A stretch of DNA of 15,116 nt from JANWKQ01 sp964624635 (GTDB lineage: Bacteria; Bacteroidota; Bacteroidia; CAIKAF01): positions 1 to 15,116 of the forward strand of contig CAZUXM010000064.1 in assembly GCA_964624635.1 (NCBI GenBank), given 5' to 3'. A model generated the notes under the pieces. That model had not been told where the DNA came from. It did not search any database and was given only the letters and a program-made list of their open reading frames with translations. The translations under genes were made by a program, and so were the position numbers. Below, piece after piece: positions 1 to 7,387 of this stretch. The number at the start of each line of letters is the position of its first letter. Within the stretch, counting starts at the first letter, position 1.

Positions 1-984
1 CATTTCCGTCAGGAGTTTGTAAACCCATGACTGCACTGTCTTTATACATGAAGATAGCTTCACCAAAAGTTTTACCGTATAATCCGGTTTCATCATTAAA
101 ATAGATCTCAGCCCCTTCAAACTCAGTTAATCCTTGATATACTACACTTAAACCTGATTGACGACAAGTTTGTACCATAATACGAGAAACTAAATCATCA
201 GTTAATAAAAGTTCAACTCATCCCGCATTTCAGCCACGATGTGGTATTCACCTTCCTTGCGCTTTGGATTGTTGGTAATAGCCAAAATATTTTTTATAGT
301 TTGTGCATCCGGGTCAGCGTCTTCTGTTTCCGGAGCAAGGATGATTATACTTTTTGCTTCCTGTGGGTTTACAATGGCTAAATCAACCATATCGTTAGGA
401 TTACCACTGCGGCATATTACTTTAGTGTTTTTCAGTTGAGGGCATTTGTCTTTAATTTCATCTTCCATTACGGTTTTATCCTCTGTAGCTAAAACAACTA
501 TTCGTGGTTTTTTTTGATTTTCATTGGCAATAACCAATTCGTTGATGATGGTAAATACTTTTGAATTCCACCCCAATATGAGTTGATGACCTGTTTCAAC
601 TACAAAACTTCTTCCTTTACGTAATTGTTCCAATTTATCATTAATTACGTTACTTAAAACCCCAACCAAGGTTGATACAATGAAAATACCACCCAATGTA
701 ATAGTAAGCATTAGAATTCTGTAAGGCCACCCTGTATCACCAGCAACCGTACCTGCATCCATCGATCTCATTAAGGTTTGCCATAAGGTTTCGAAAAAAC
801 CCATTTGAGAGCTGTTGCCTTCATTATCTATTGGAAATATGCTGAACACAATGATTAATGATGTTCCTATCAATATCATGATCAGAGTGATCAAAGCCAA
901 CCAACCTATTAATGCGCTGGGCCCTTTGGCCATAGAATTATCAAACTTGTATCTTAGTTTCTGTCCTAAAGATGCTTTTGCCAT
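1..984 (-). pseudogene. CASTOR/POLLUX-type ion channel, frameshifted, 3' end outside window
   Basis: This is an inner-membrane ion channel subunit with a cytoplasmic RCK-like regulatory region. The first frame (984 down to a stop at 202-204) gives 260 residues. It has a membrane helix at about 24-50, a pore helix and filter-like DAGTVAGDTG at about 76-85, a second helix at about 88-113, and an RCK fold from about 130 (ETGHQLILGWN; later GNPNDMVDL and DPDAQTIKNILAITNNP). It stops just after AEMRD. From 211 down to 1 another frame resumes the same family: LLLTDDLVSRIM, then TCRQSGLSVVY and EGAEIYF. From memory, relatives have about 16 residues between these two blocks, so roughly 40 nt seem to be missing, which breaks the frame. 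The cause is either a real deletion (pseudogene) or a sequencing or assembly error. Family assignment is strong. The loss of function is inferred. Confidence 0.82.
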
Positions 985-993
985 AATGTATCG

Positions 994-1043
994 AACTATT
1001 TTATTGGGGGTGTGAAATTAGAATTTTTTTCAATAAAATAGTT
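994..1043. repeat. 13-bp perfect inverted repeat upstream of the channel gene
   Basis: AACTATTTTATTG (994-1006) is the exact reverse complement of CAATAAAATAGTT (1031-1043), with a 24-nt loop between them. The near arm ends 9 nt before the ATG (982-984, minus strand) of the channel gene. The pair therefore lies in its leader or promoter. It could fold in the mRNA next to the start codon, or serve as a protein site. It is not a standard terminator for the gene further upstream (1146-2126), because it lies about 100 nt past that gene's stop and has no clean T-run after a GC stem. The role is unknown. Confidence 0.7.
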
Positions 1044-1145
1044 TCTTTTTTCGTAAAAGCAGAGAGTAGTAATTTATATGATAGCGAATAACTATTATTT
1101 GATAATTTTTATAAGCATAATCGTATTTATAATTAAGGAAATAGT

Positions 1146-2126
1146 TTAGTATACAACAACTTTTTGGGCTCTTTTAATTGTTTGAACATCATTATAAAAT
1201 ATAACCATATAAATTCCCGGGGCCCAGTCTGATATATCCAAAAATCCTTGTTGCAACTTATTTGAAAACATCTTTTCTCCATTATTATTGTATACGTCAA
1301 ATGATTTGATACTATTATCTAAAATGGAGATTTGAAGCTTATCGTCTGTTGGATTAGGGTATAATATCACTCCTTTTATAAACTCTACTTCCTCACTATT
1401 TAATGTCATTTCGCAATTCTGGCTCACTTGTATGGAGGTGAGTGCAAAATCATAAAATTTGACATCATCTAATTTCCCATAATAATAATCCTGAATAGTG
1501 CCTCTGTTATTAAAAGCACCGATTTGAAATGGATACTGAAACGAATTAAAGCTTACTGGACTATTAGAGTGGGTCGTGGTTGTTGTCATGACATTACCAT
1601 CAACATAAAGAAAACCGGAATTAGAACTAGCACTTGGTATAACTACGGTTATACAATGCCAATTGTTATCAAAGTAGGATGTAAGGTCTGAATGAAATGA
1701 AAATACCTTTCCACTTTCGTCACGAATAAAAACATTCATATATCCTGGATTATAGCCTACATTACTCGAGAAGTGGAGTGCTACTCCTAAATTTGTTGTT
1801 GTTCCGTCATTTAATACACCTGTAAAATGTTCAATTTGAGTCACATGAGTTAGATCACTCTTTATCCAAAAGCTAAATGAAAATGTTTGTAGAGATAATA
1901 ATGGCAAAGTGCCAATGTCAATTCTGTCATTGCTACCATCAAATTGATAAGCCGAATTAGAAGTCATTATTCTATCTTCAGTAAGGGTAGCTCCATAAAC
2001 AACACCATCATAATTATTGGAAGAGGAATCATTGGCATTACCGCTAAATGGGTAATTGGCAATATAACTTTGAGCATTTACTAAAATAGGATATAGTATA
2101 AATATAATTGTAATAGTTTTTTTCAT
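1146..2126 (-). CDS. Secreted LamG-like lectin-fold protein with T9SS type A sorting domain
   Basis: This is a predicted exported protein of 326 residues. The chosen start gives a signal peptide (MKKTITIIFILYPILVNAQS). An upstream in-frame ATG at 2148-2150 would add eight residues, but it abuts the likely -7 promoter element at 2152-2159, so the inner ATG is preferred. Residues of about 20-230 read as a concanavalin A-like LamG jelly roll: YPFSGNANDSS, then AYQFDGSNDRIDIG, FSFSFWIKSD, WHCITVVI and KLDDVKFYDFALT. The last 70 residues (LYPNPTDDKLQI through DISDWAPGIYMV to a short basic end) match the T9SS type A sorting domain. The protein should be secreted through the outer membrane and may be anchored at the surface. 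The ligand cannot be read from sequence, and no catalytic module is seen. It lies 161 bp upstream of the channel gene on the same strand. Confidence 0.88.
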   Translation of the reverse strand: MKKTITIIFILYPILVNAQSYIANYPFSGNANDSSSNNYDGVVYGATLTEDRIMTSNSAYQFDGSNDRIDIGTLPLLSLQTFSFSFWIKSDLTHVTQIEHFTGVLNDGTTTNLGVALHFSSNVGYNPGYMNVFIRDESGKVFSFHSDLTSYFDNNWHCITVVIPSASSNSGFLYVDGNVMTTTTTHSNSPVSFNSFQYPFQIGAFNNRGTIQDYYYGKLDDVKFYDFALTSIQVSQNCEMTLNSEEVEFIKGVILYPNPTDDKLQISILDNSIKSFDVYNNNGEKMFSNKLQQGFLDISDWAPGIYMVIFYNDVQTIKRAQKVVVY

Positions 2127-2151
2127 AATTGAAAAATTATATAAGTACATC

Positions 2152-2159
2152 CAAATGTA
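2152..2159 (-). promoter_or_regulatory. Putative -7 element (TACATTTG) for the LamG-like gene
   Basis: Read on the minus strand this is TACATTTG, a full match to the Bacteroidetes -7 consensus TAnnTTTG. It lies about 25 nt before the ATG at 2126. No TTG is found at the expected -33 spacing, so only half of the promoter is supported. Its position argues against the longer start at 2150. Confidence 0.4.
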
Positions 2160-2231
2160 TCAATTTTTATAATATTTTTTATCTTTTAATAAAATTATCT
2201 TAGGCAGCAAAACAACTCTTCTTTTTTGATG

Positions 2232-2278
2232 TCCTAAAGTTTAATTAGGATAGAATATTTTCCAAACTATTTAGGATA
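2232..2278. repeat. Repeated TTAGGATA motifs with an inverted TCCTAAA copy
   Basis: TTAGGATA occurs at 2245-2252 and again at 2271-2278, 26 nt apart. An inverted copy, TCCTAAA, lies at 2232-2238 and pairs exactly with TTTAGGA at 2270-2276. All three sit in the 203-bp divergent intergenic region, 50-100 nt before the start of the glycosyltransferase gene at 2330. They could be a regulator site. No clear TAnnTTTG promoter for the plus-strand gene was found nearby. Chance is possible in such AT-rich DNA. Confidence 0.35.
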
Positions 2279-2329
2279 TAAATAGCTTCATTATAAAAAA
2301 AACAATATTTTTATGCATCAGAATTATCT

Positions 2330-4447
2330 ATGGCCAATTATAATTCAAAAAATAAAAAAAAGAATCCACCCCCTGTAACCAAAAAAACAGGTACTGTAAA
2401 CATCAAGAAACAGTCAGGTACTACTTCTGCGAATAATAAAAAGTTAGATATGATTACTGCTTTTTTTATTGCACTCATTGGCTTTTTTCTTTACATAAAT
2501 ACAAGTGGGCATAGTTTTGTATTAGATGATTTTTCAGTTATATCAGAAAACAAAATGACTACTGCAGGTACAGATTCTCTGGCAGCTATTTTTAAAAGTG
2601 GATACAGAGAAGGGAATTATAGTACTGAAGATAATTTATACCGACCACTAACAAAAGCCATGTTTGCCGTTGAATATCAGTTAATGGGAGGCAAAGAGTA
2701 TTTTCAGCAGAAAGACGGACAACCCCTATTATTACATTGGGTAAACATATTGTTATATGGGTTTTTGTGTGGATTTATTTTTTTAACTCTCCGAAAATTT
2801 TTCCCTGATAAATATTATCTTTCTTTAATCGCTACTTTGCTGTTTGCATTTCATCCATTGCACACTGAAGTGGTGGCCAATATAAAAAGTCGTGATGAGA
2901 TATTGAATCTTTTGTTTCTGGTTGCTTCACTATCTTGTGCCTGGTCATATATAAAAAACAATAAATTAACCTCTATAATAGGAGCTTCAATATTTTATTT
3001 ATTGGCATTGTTTACTAAAGAGTCTGCAATTACTTATGTTGCTCTATTACCGGTATCCTTATATTTCCTGATTAAGGAAACGTCATGGCAAAAAATCTCT
3101 GTTGTTACTTTGTGTATTGTTGGGGTTACCGTATTATATCTTGTACAACATTATACCGTAATAGGTAGGTTGGGATTACCTCAGGCTTCTATTCCTGCCG
3201 CTGATAACTCAATGAATATTGATGGAGCTACCTTTTTACAAAAAAAGATGACGGCTGTATATTGTTTGGGAATTTATCTTAAACTAATGTTTGTACCTCA
3301 TCCTTTATCATGTGATTATTCATACAGTACCATTCCATTGATTAAATCACCGGGAGATCCTTGGTTTGTTTTATCCTTGTTGATTCATGTTGGATTTTTG
3401 GTTGTAGCTATTTGGGGTTTCAAAAGAAAACATATAGTGAGTTATGCCATTTTATTCTATTTAATAACTATTTCAATTGTTAGTAATGTATTTACATTGA
3501 TAGGGACTAATCTTGCTGAAAGGCTCGTTTTTATGCCTTCGTTAGCCTTTTGTTTGGTGATAGCATTTCTAGTTACCCGATTATTTAAGATCGAAAATAT
3601 TCAACCAGGAAAACTTTCAGAGATTTTTTCAAAAAATGGTATGTTATGGTTGTTGATTATTCCTATACTATTATTGTTTGGTTTTAAAACCATTGATAGG
3701 AATAAAGATTGGAAAAATGTATCCACCTTATTTAATACAGATATAAAAACGGTGCCCAATAGTGTACATATGCTATGGTATCATGCCAATATGATTACTA
3801 ATGAAGATTCTTTGGCAATACAAGACCTGAACGGACAAATGAAAACTTTACGTATTGCCGAAAAAGAGTTACTAAGAGCAGACTCTATTTTATGGCAATT
3901 CCCCAACGTCCAAAATTCATTGGGAAAAGTATACAGAAGTATGGCTGAATTATATAAAGCTCAAGGTAAATTACCCGATGCTATTAATTTATATAAGATG
4001 GGAATTAAAAGATATAAACTCAATATATCTATGAATAATTCCGATCCTACAGTATTCAATAATTTAGGAACTTGTTATTTTGGTATTGGAGTATATGACA
4101 ATACAGGTTTATATTTCGATTCAGCCAGAGTAGAGTTTATAAATGCTGTGAACAAATCTCCTATTTGTTATGATGATGCATTAGCTAATCTGGGAAGTGT
4201 TTACGGAATGATGGGAGCTGCTGCTCAACAAAAAGGAGACATGCAGGGATCTGCCCTTTATTTTAATAAAGCCATTGAACAGTTTAATAAAACATTAGAA
4301 TGTGATCCTGAAAATATACAAGCATATCAATTCCTAGGAGTTACTTATGCCAATTTAGGAGACACAATAAAGGCAAAACCATATACCCAAAAGTATATGG
4401 AATTACTACAACGTAAAAATGACAGGTTGAACAAGTTTAAAAAATGA
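2330..4447 (+). CDS. TMTC-like (DUF1736) membrane glycosyltransferase with C-terminal TPR repeats
   Basis: This is a predicted GT-C family protein O-glycosyltransferase of 705 residues in the inner membrane. After a basic, Lys-rich cytoplasmic tail (1-40), a first helix (about 41-58) leads to FVLDDF. Its DD at 66-67 is the usual place for the acidic catalytic and metal residues of GT-C enzymes. Family-like blocks follow: YRPLTKAMF (104-112), HPLHTEVVANIKSRDE (175-190), FTKESA (228-233), PLSCDYSYSTIP (325-336) and NLAERLVFMPSLAF (394-407). About ten more hydrophobic helices run to about 455. Residues of about 530-695 form TPR-like helical pairs (NSLGKVYRSMAELY, FNNLGTCYFGIG, ALANLGSVYGMMGA, AYQFLGVTYANLGD), probably periplasmic and used for substrate or partner binding. 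Donor and acceptor are unknown; a lipid-linked sugar is inferred from the family. The stop overlaps the next gene's start (ATGA), suggesting coupled translation. Confidence 0.8.
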   Translation: MANYNSKNKKKNPPPVTKKTGTVNIKKQSGTTSANNKKLDMITAFFIALIGFFLYINTSGHSFVLDDFSVISENKMTTAGTDSLAAIFKSGYREGNYSTEDNLYRPLTKAMFAVEYQLMGGKEYFQQKDGQPLLLHWVNILLYGFLCGFIFLTLRKFFPDKYYLSLIATLLFAFHPLHTEVVANIKSRDEILNLLFLVASLSCAWSYIKNNKLTSIIGASIFYLLALFTKESAITYVALLPVSLYFLIKETSWQKISVVTLCIVGVTVLYLVQHYTVIGRLGLPQASIPAADNSMNIDGATFLQKKMTAVYCLGIYLKLMFVPHPLSCDYSYSTIPLIKSPGDPWFVLSLLIHVGFLVVAIWGFKRKHIVSYAILFYLITISIVSNVFTLIGTNLAERLVFMPSLAFCLVIAFLVTRLFKIENIQPGKLSEIFSKNGMLWLLIIPILLLFGFKTIDRNKDWKNVSTLFNTDIKTVPNSVHMLWYHANMITNEDSLAIQDLNGQMKTLRIAEKELLRADSILWQFPNVQNSLGKVYRSMAELYKAQGKLPDAINLYKMGIKRYKLNISMNNSDPTVFNNLGTCYFGIGVYDNTGLYFDSARVEFINAVNKSPICYDDALANLGSVYGMMGAAAQQKGDMQGSALYFNKAIEQFNKTLECDPENIQAYQFLGVTYANLGDTIKAKPYTQKYMELLQRKNDRLNKFKK

Positions 4448-5955
4448 AAAAACCTGTAAAGATCTTTTTGGCAGTAATTATAAGCATTTGTTTATGTTTA
4501 TTGAACTATTTTTTCAATCCACTTTCTTTACCGAATGAAGCAAATTTGGTTTTATCAGTTGCCATCTTGATGTTATCACTTTGGTTTACGGAAACCTTAC
4601 CTATGGGTCCAGTTGCCTTGATTCCATTAATAGCATTTCCATTATTAAATATTTTAAAAATTCACGAAGCAGCATTTAATTATGTTGACCCGGTGATATT
4701 TTTGTTTTTAGGTGGGTTTGTACTAGGACTTGCGTTAGAAAAATGGAACTTACATAAACGTATAGCCTTAGGGATAGTTCGTATAACAGGAACCTCTCCT
4801 AACAGAATCATTTTAGGGTTTATTGTTGCTACTGCATTTATTAGTATGTGGATCAGTAATACTGCAACAACCATGATGATGTATCCTATCGCCTTATCGG
4901 TAAATAGTTTAGTAGAAACTAACTACAAGGGCAAAGGAAATATTAAAAATTTCAGTTTGGTTTTAATGCTTATTACGGCTTATGCATCAAACGTTGGGGG
5001 AGTGGCGACTATAGTAGGTACACCTCCCAATATGGTGATGGTTTCACAAGTACAAAAACTGTTTGGTATAGGTATTGGTTTTTTTGAATGGTTCCTGATT
5101 TGTTTTCCAATGGTAATAGTTATACTATTATTGATGTATTGGTTGTTGGCATTCGTATTATATCCAAGTAAAACGGATAAAAACGGGATACAAAGTTCAT
5201 TAATCATTGCTGAATATCATAAGTTAGGTAAAATGAGCAGACAGGAATGGATAGTAAGTATTGTATTTATTCAAACTTGTTTATTATGGATATTCAGAGA
5301 ACCTATATTAAATCTTATAGGGCATCCTGTTTCATTCAAATTTAACCTTCCGGTATATGTATTTGAGACAGGTGAATGGATAAAAGAAAAATTCGTCGTC
5401 AAGTTTGATGATACGATGGTTGCATTAATGGGTGCATTTTTAATGCTTGTAATTCCATCAGGGAATAAAAATTCGTTGATGATTATGAATATAAAGGACC
5501 TCAAAAGAATCAAGTGGAATGTATTGGTATTGTTTGGAGGTGGTTTATGTTTAGCTCTAGCTATGAAACAGTCGGGACTTATGGATATTATAGCATCGGG
5601 AATTAGTGATAGATATTCATCAAGTGGACATTTGGTAATGGTTATTGTATTAACTATTGCTGCTGTATTTTTATCTGAACTGATGAGTAATGTAGCTCTG
5701 GTGACAGTTTTTGTTCCTGTAGTAGGTAAAATTGCCTTGGATATGGGAGTGAATCCTTTGTTATTCTGTATCCCGGTTACTTTAGGTGCTACTTGTGCAT
5801 TTATGTTACCTATGGGTACTCCTCCCAACGCGATTGTATATGCCAGTAAAAAAATCAAACTACATCAAATGACTCTTGCTGGTTTTTTACTCAATATAAT
5901 ATCATCTGTATTGATTTCGGTATTTTGTTATTTATTGGTTGATGTAGTCTTTTAA
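4444..5955 (+). CDS. DASS/SLC13-family sodium-coupled anion (probably dicarboxylate) symporter
   Basis: This is an inner-membrane transporter of 503 residues, a usual length for the divalent anion:sodium symporter family. Substrates in that family include succinate, citrate, sulfate and other divalent anions; which one is used here cannot be read. Both halves of the inverted repeat carry their signatures. The first half has SNT at 138-140 followed by GTPPN at 192-196. The second half has SNV at 415-417 followed by GTPPN at 458-462. These loops bind sodium and the substrate carboxylates. The second motif has Val where many bacterial members have Thr. LWFTETLPMGPVAL near 46-59 and FLFLGGFVLGLAL near 86-98 are also typical. 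The start ATG overlaps the TGA of the upstream glycosyltransferase gene by four bases, so the two are likely co-translated although no functional link is obvious. Confidence 0.9.
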   Translation: MKKPVKIFLAVIISICLCLLNYFFNPLSLPNEANLVLSVAILMLSLWFTETLPMGPVALIPLIAFPLLNILKIHEAAFNYVDPVIFLFLGGFVLGLALEKWNLHKRIALGIVRITGTSPNRIILGFIVATAFISMWISNTATTMMMYPIALSVNSLVETNYKGKGNIKNFSLVLMLITAYASNVGGVATIVGTPPNMVMVSQVQKLFGIGIGFFEWFLICFPMVIVILLLMYWLLAFVLYPSKTDKNGIQSSLIIAEYHKLGKMSRQEWIVSIVFIQTCLLWIFREPILNLIGHPVSFKFNLPVYVFETGEWIKEKFVVKFDDTMVALMGAFLMLVIPSGNKNSLMIMNIKDLKRIKWNVLVLFGGGLCLALAMKQSGLMDIIASGISDRYSSSGHLVMVIVLTIAAVFLSELMSNVALVTVFVPVVGKIALDMGVNPLLFCIPVTLGATCAFMLPMGTPPNAIVYASKKIKLHQMTLAGFLLNIISSVLISVFCYLLVDVVF

Positions 5956-5986
5956 GAATATTATAAAAATTACCACTTATCAAGTA

Positions 5987-6979
5987 TTATTTGCAAGCGT
6001 CTTCAAGTGTACATGTAAAAACACCTGCAGTGGTATTAGTAAAGTCAAAAATTGCCTTTTTCTGCTCATCACTATATAAAAGAGGTGATCCAAAAGTAAC
6101 CAAGCCTACTATTTTACCATCCGGACAGCACATTGGTAAAATTCCAAATGAGTTAATATTGTAGATTTTAGTAGCAGGTCCGGCTAATTTTTTTAGAATA
6201 GTACTGTCAGTATGGTCTTTTAAAATTTGAACTATAGGTTCTTTATCTTCAATGATTATATACTCTTTTTTAAAGAATTGTTTAAAGAGAAAACTATCTA
6301 TTGAATATTTAGGTACAATATTTCTTGTTCTTATTCTTGAAATTGATTCTAAAGCTTGTTTTGATTTTTTATTTTGATTATCTCCTAAAATGGTTAATTC
6401 ATTTTTTAAAGCGTCATATGCATAAAATCTACAAGCATTTACTTTGAAATTTTTAGTGAAATTTTCCACAAAATATTGTGCAATTTCATATATTCTGTTT
6501 CTTAAATCTACTGTAACAGGTTCGTTAGAAGAGAATATTCGTGAAACTTCCTCTGGACTTAAATGTTCATTTTCATCTATACTTTTATTTATGCTGCTCA
6601 ATGAACAATATATTTCGTAACAATTTCTATCAGTATTGAGTCTGCTGGAAGCAACCTCTTCTACTGGAATAAAGTTCCCAGTTTCTTTGTTTCTTACCAA
6701 GTACACTCTTTTTTCTCTTGTCCTTTCAGATAACAAACGATGATTACTTTTGTAATAATCTTCAATGTAATCAGGATGAATTGAATCAAAAAAGCTTTGT
6801 GAATTACTTGCCAAATCAAGTTGAGTTAGCCCTGTTACATCCTTTAAATCAGGACTGCTATATAACATATTGTTCCTACCTTTATTCGAGGGTATCCCCT
6901 CTAGAATATAATAAGGCTTATTTAATAAGGTAGTAATCTCCCTATATGTTTTTAGAATTATTTCAGATTGGTTGGTCAC
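5987..6979 (-). CDS. PAS-GAF sensory protein without output domain
   Basis: This is a predicted cytoplasmic sensor of 330 residues with no membrane segment or signal peptide. The start is GTG (6977-6979). No in-frame ATG comes before residue 38, which would cut into the first domain, and a good promoter lies just upstream. Residues of about 20-128 read as a PAS fold: YILEGIPSN, DVTGLTQLDL, FFDSIHPDYIEDYY, EKRVYLVRNKETGNFIPVEEV, YEIYCSLSSI. Residues of about 155-325 read as a GAF fold: FRFYAYD-like NACRFYAYDALKNELTILGD, then SFGILPMCCPDGKIVGLVTFGSP with adjacent Cys 284-285, and a final helix ending FTCTLEDACK. No kinase, cyclase, DNA-binding or receiver domain follows. It may act by binding a partner. 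It is convergent with the transporter gene (31 nt apart). The PAS call is moderately sure; the ligand is unknown. Confidence 0.7.
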   Translation of the reverse strand: MTNQSEIILKTYREITTLLNKPYYILEGIPSNKGRNNMLYSSPDLKDVTGLTQLDLASNSQSFFDSIHPDYIEDYYKSNHRLLSERTREKRVYLVRNKETGNFIPVEEVASSRLNTDRNCYEIYCSLSSINKSIDENEHLSPEEVSRIFSSNEPVTVDLRNRIYEIAQYFVENFTKNFKVNACRFYAYDALKNELTILGDNQNKKSKQALESISRIRTRNIVPKYSIDSFLFKQFFKKEYIIIEDKEPIVQILKDHTDSTILKKLAGPATKIYNINSFGILPMCCPDGKIVGLVTFGSPLLYSDEQKKAIFDFTNTTAGVFTCTLEDACK

Positions 6980-6998
6980 AAAAATGCGTTCTGTTTTA

Positions 6999-7030
6999 CA
7001 AATATATTAAGCATTTTATTAATTTCTCAA
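6999..7030 (-). promoter_or_regulatory. Bacteroidetes-type promoter for the PAS-GAF gene
   Basis: On the minus strand, TTG (7028-7030) and TATATTTG (6999-7006) are separated by 21 nt. This fits the TTG-N(17-23)-TAnnTTTG promoter consensus of this phylum completely. Transcription would begin close to 6990, leaving a leader of only about 10-15 nt before the GTG start at 6979. This supports that start codon. Confidence 0.6.
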
Positions 7031-7299
7031 TTGCCCAATAGGTGTACATTTTACTAAACCAGTTAGATTTCTTTCATTAATAGTTTTTTAATTTTCATTA
7101 GTGTTAAAGTAGCTGATTTTAAAGGCAGTTCATTTATTTTAAGGTTTATTTAAGCACAATTAAATTATGATTAATTTCTAATTCGATTTAACTGATTTAC
7201 TGAAAATACATATTTAAAGAATTTTTATTCATCTGTATCTTTTTTCAGATACTCACATTATTCTATACAAAGGTTGCAACTTTTTACAGTATCAAAACA

Positions 7300-7344
7300 G
7301 AGGATGCCGGTATATCCGGTGAGTGTATATCGGCACAATTCCTC
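7300..7344 (+). promoter_or_regulatory. Hairpin in the leader of the gldM homologue
   Basis: GAGGA (7300-7304) pairs with TCCTC (7340-7344). TGCCG (7305-7309) pairs with CGGCA (7331-7335), and G-TATA (7310-7314) pairs with TATA-T (7326-7330). This leaves an 11-nt loop and a 4-nt bulge (CAAT, 7336-7339). The stem is much more GC-rich than its surroundings and ends 43 nt before the ATG at 7388. No U-tract follows (TTTAATG), so it is not a clean terminator. It may be a structured 5' leader affecting mRNA stability or translation, or part of a small RNA. No known riboswitch was recognised. Confidence 0.5.
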
Positions 7345-7387
7345 TTTAATGAATTGTATGTTTTATAAACCTTTAAACTAAATTACT

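Larger units (their letters stand above)
6980..7387. other. 408-bp AT-rich divergent intergenic region
   Basis: This gap separates the minus-strand PAS-GAF gene from the plus-strand gldM homologue. It holds the PAS-GAF promoter (6999-7030), a GTTGCAAC palindrome at 7273-7280 and a hairpin at 7300-7344. The rest is AT-rich with no convincing ORF, tRNA or known RNA. I found no full TTG/TAnnTTTG promoter on the plus strand; TATCTTTT and TACATTTT are only near matches to the -7 element. Confidence 0.6.

Noticed and set aside
2127..2150. Longer start (MYLYNFSI...) for the LamG-like secreted protein
   Set aside because: It puts eight residues before a normal signal peptide and abuts the TAnnTTTG promoter element, so the ATG at 2126 is preferred.
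5271..5858. A 195-codon open frame opposite the DASS transporter gene
   Set aside because: It is an antisense shadow of a well-supported membrane protein gene and has no family resemblance or promoter.
5956..5986. Possible bidirectional terminator between the convergent transporter and PAS-GAF genes
   Set aside because: The 31-nt gap has no stem worth calling; it is simply AT-rich.
7273..7280. GTTGCAAC palindrome upstream of the gldM homologue
   Set aside because: Only eight bases are symmetric and there is no second copy nearby, so it is too weak to call an operator.
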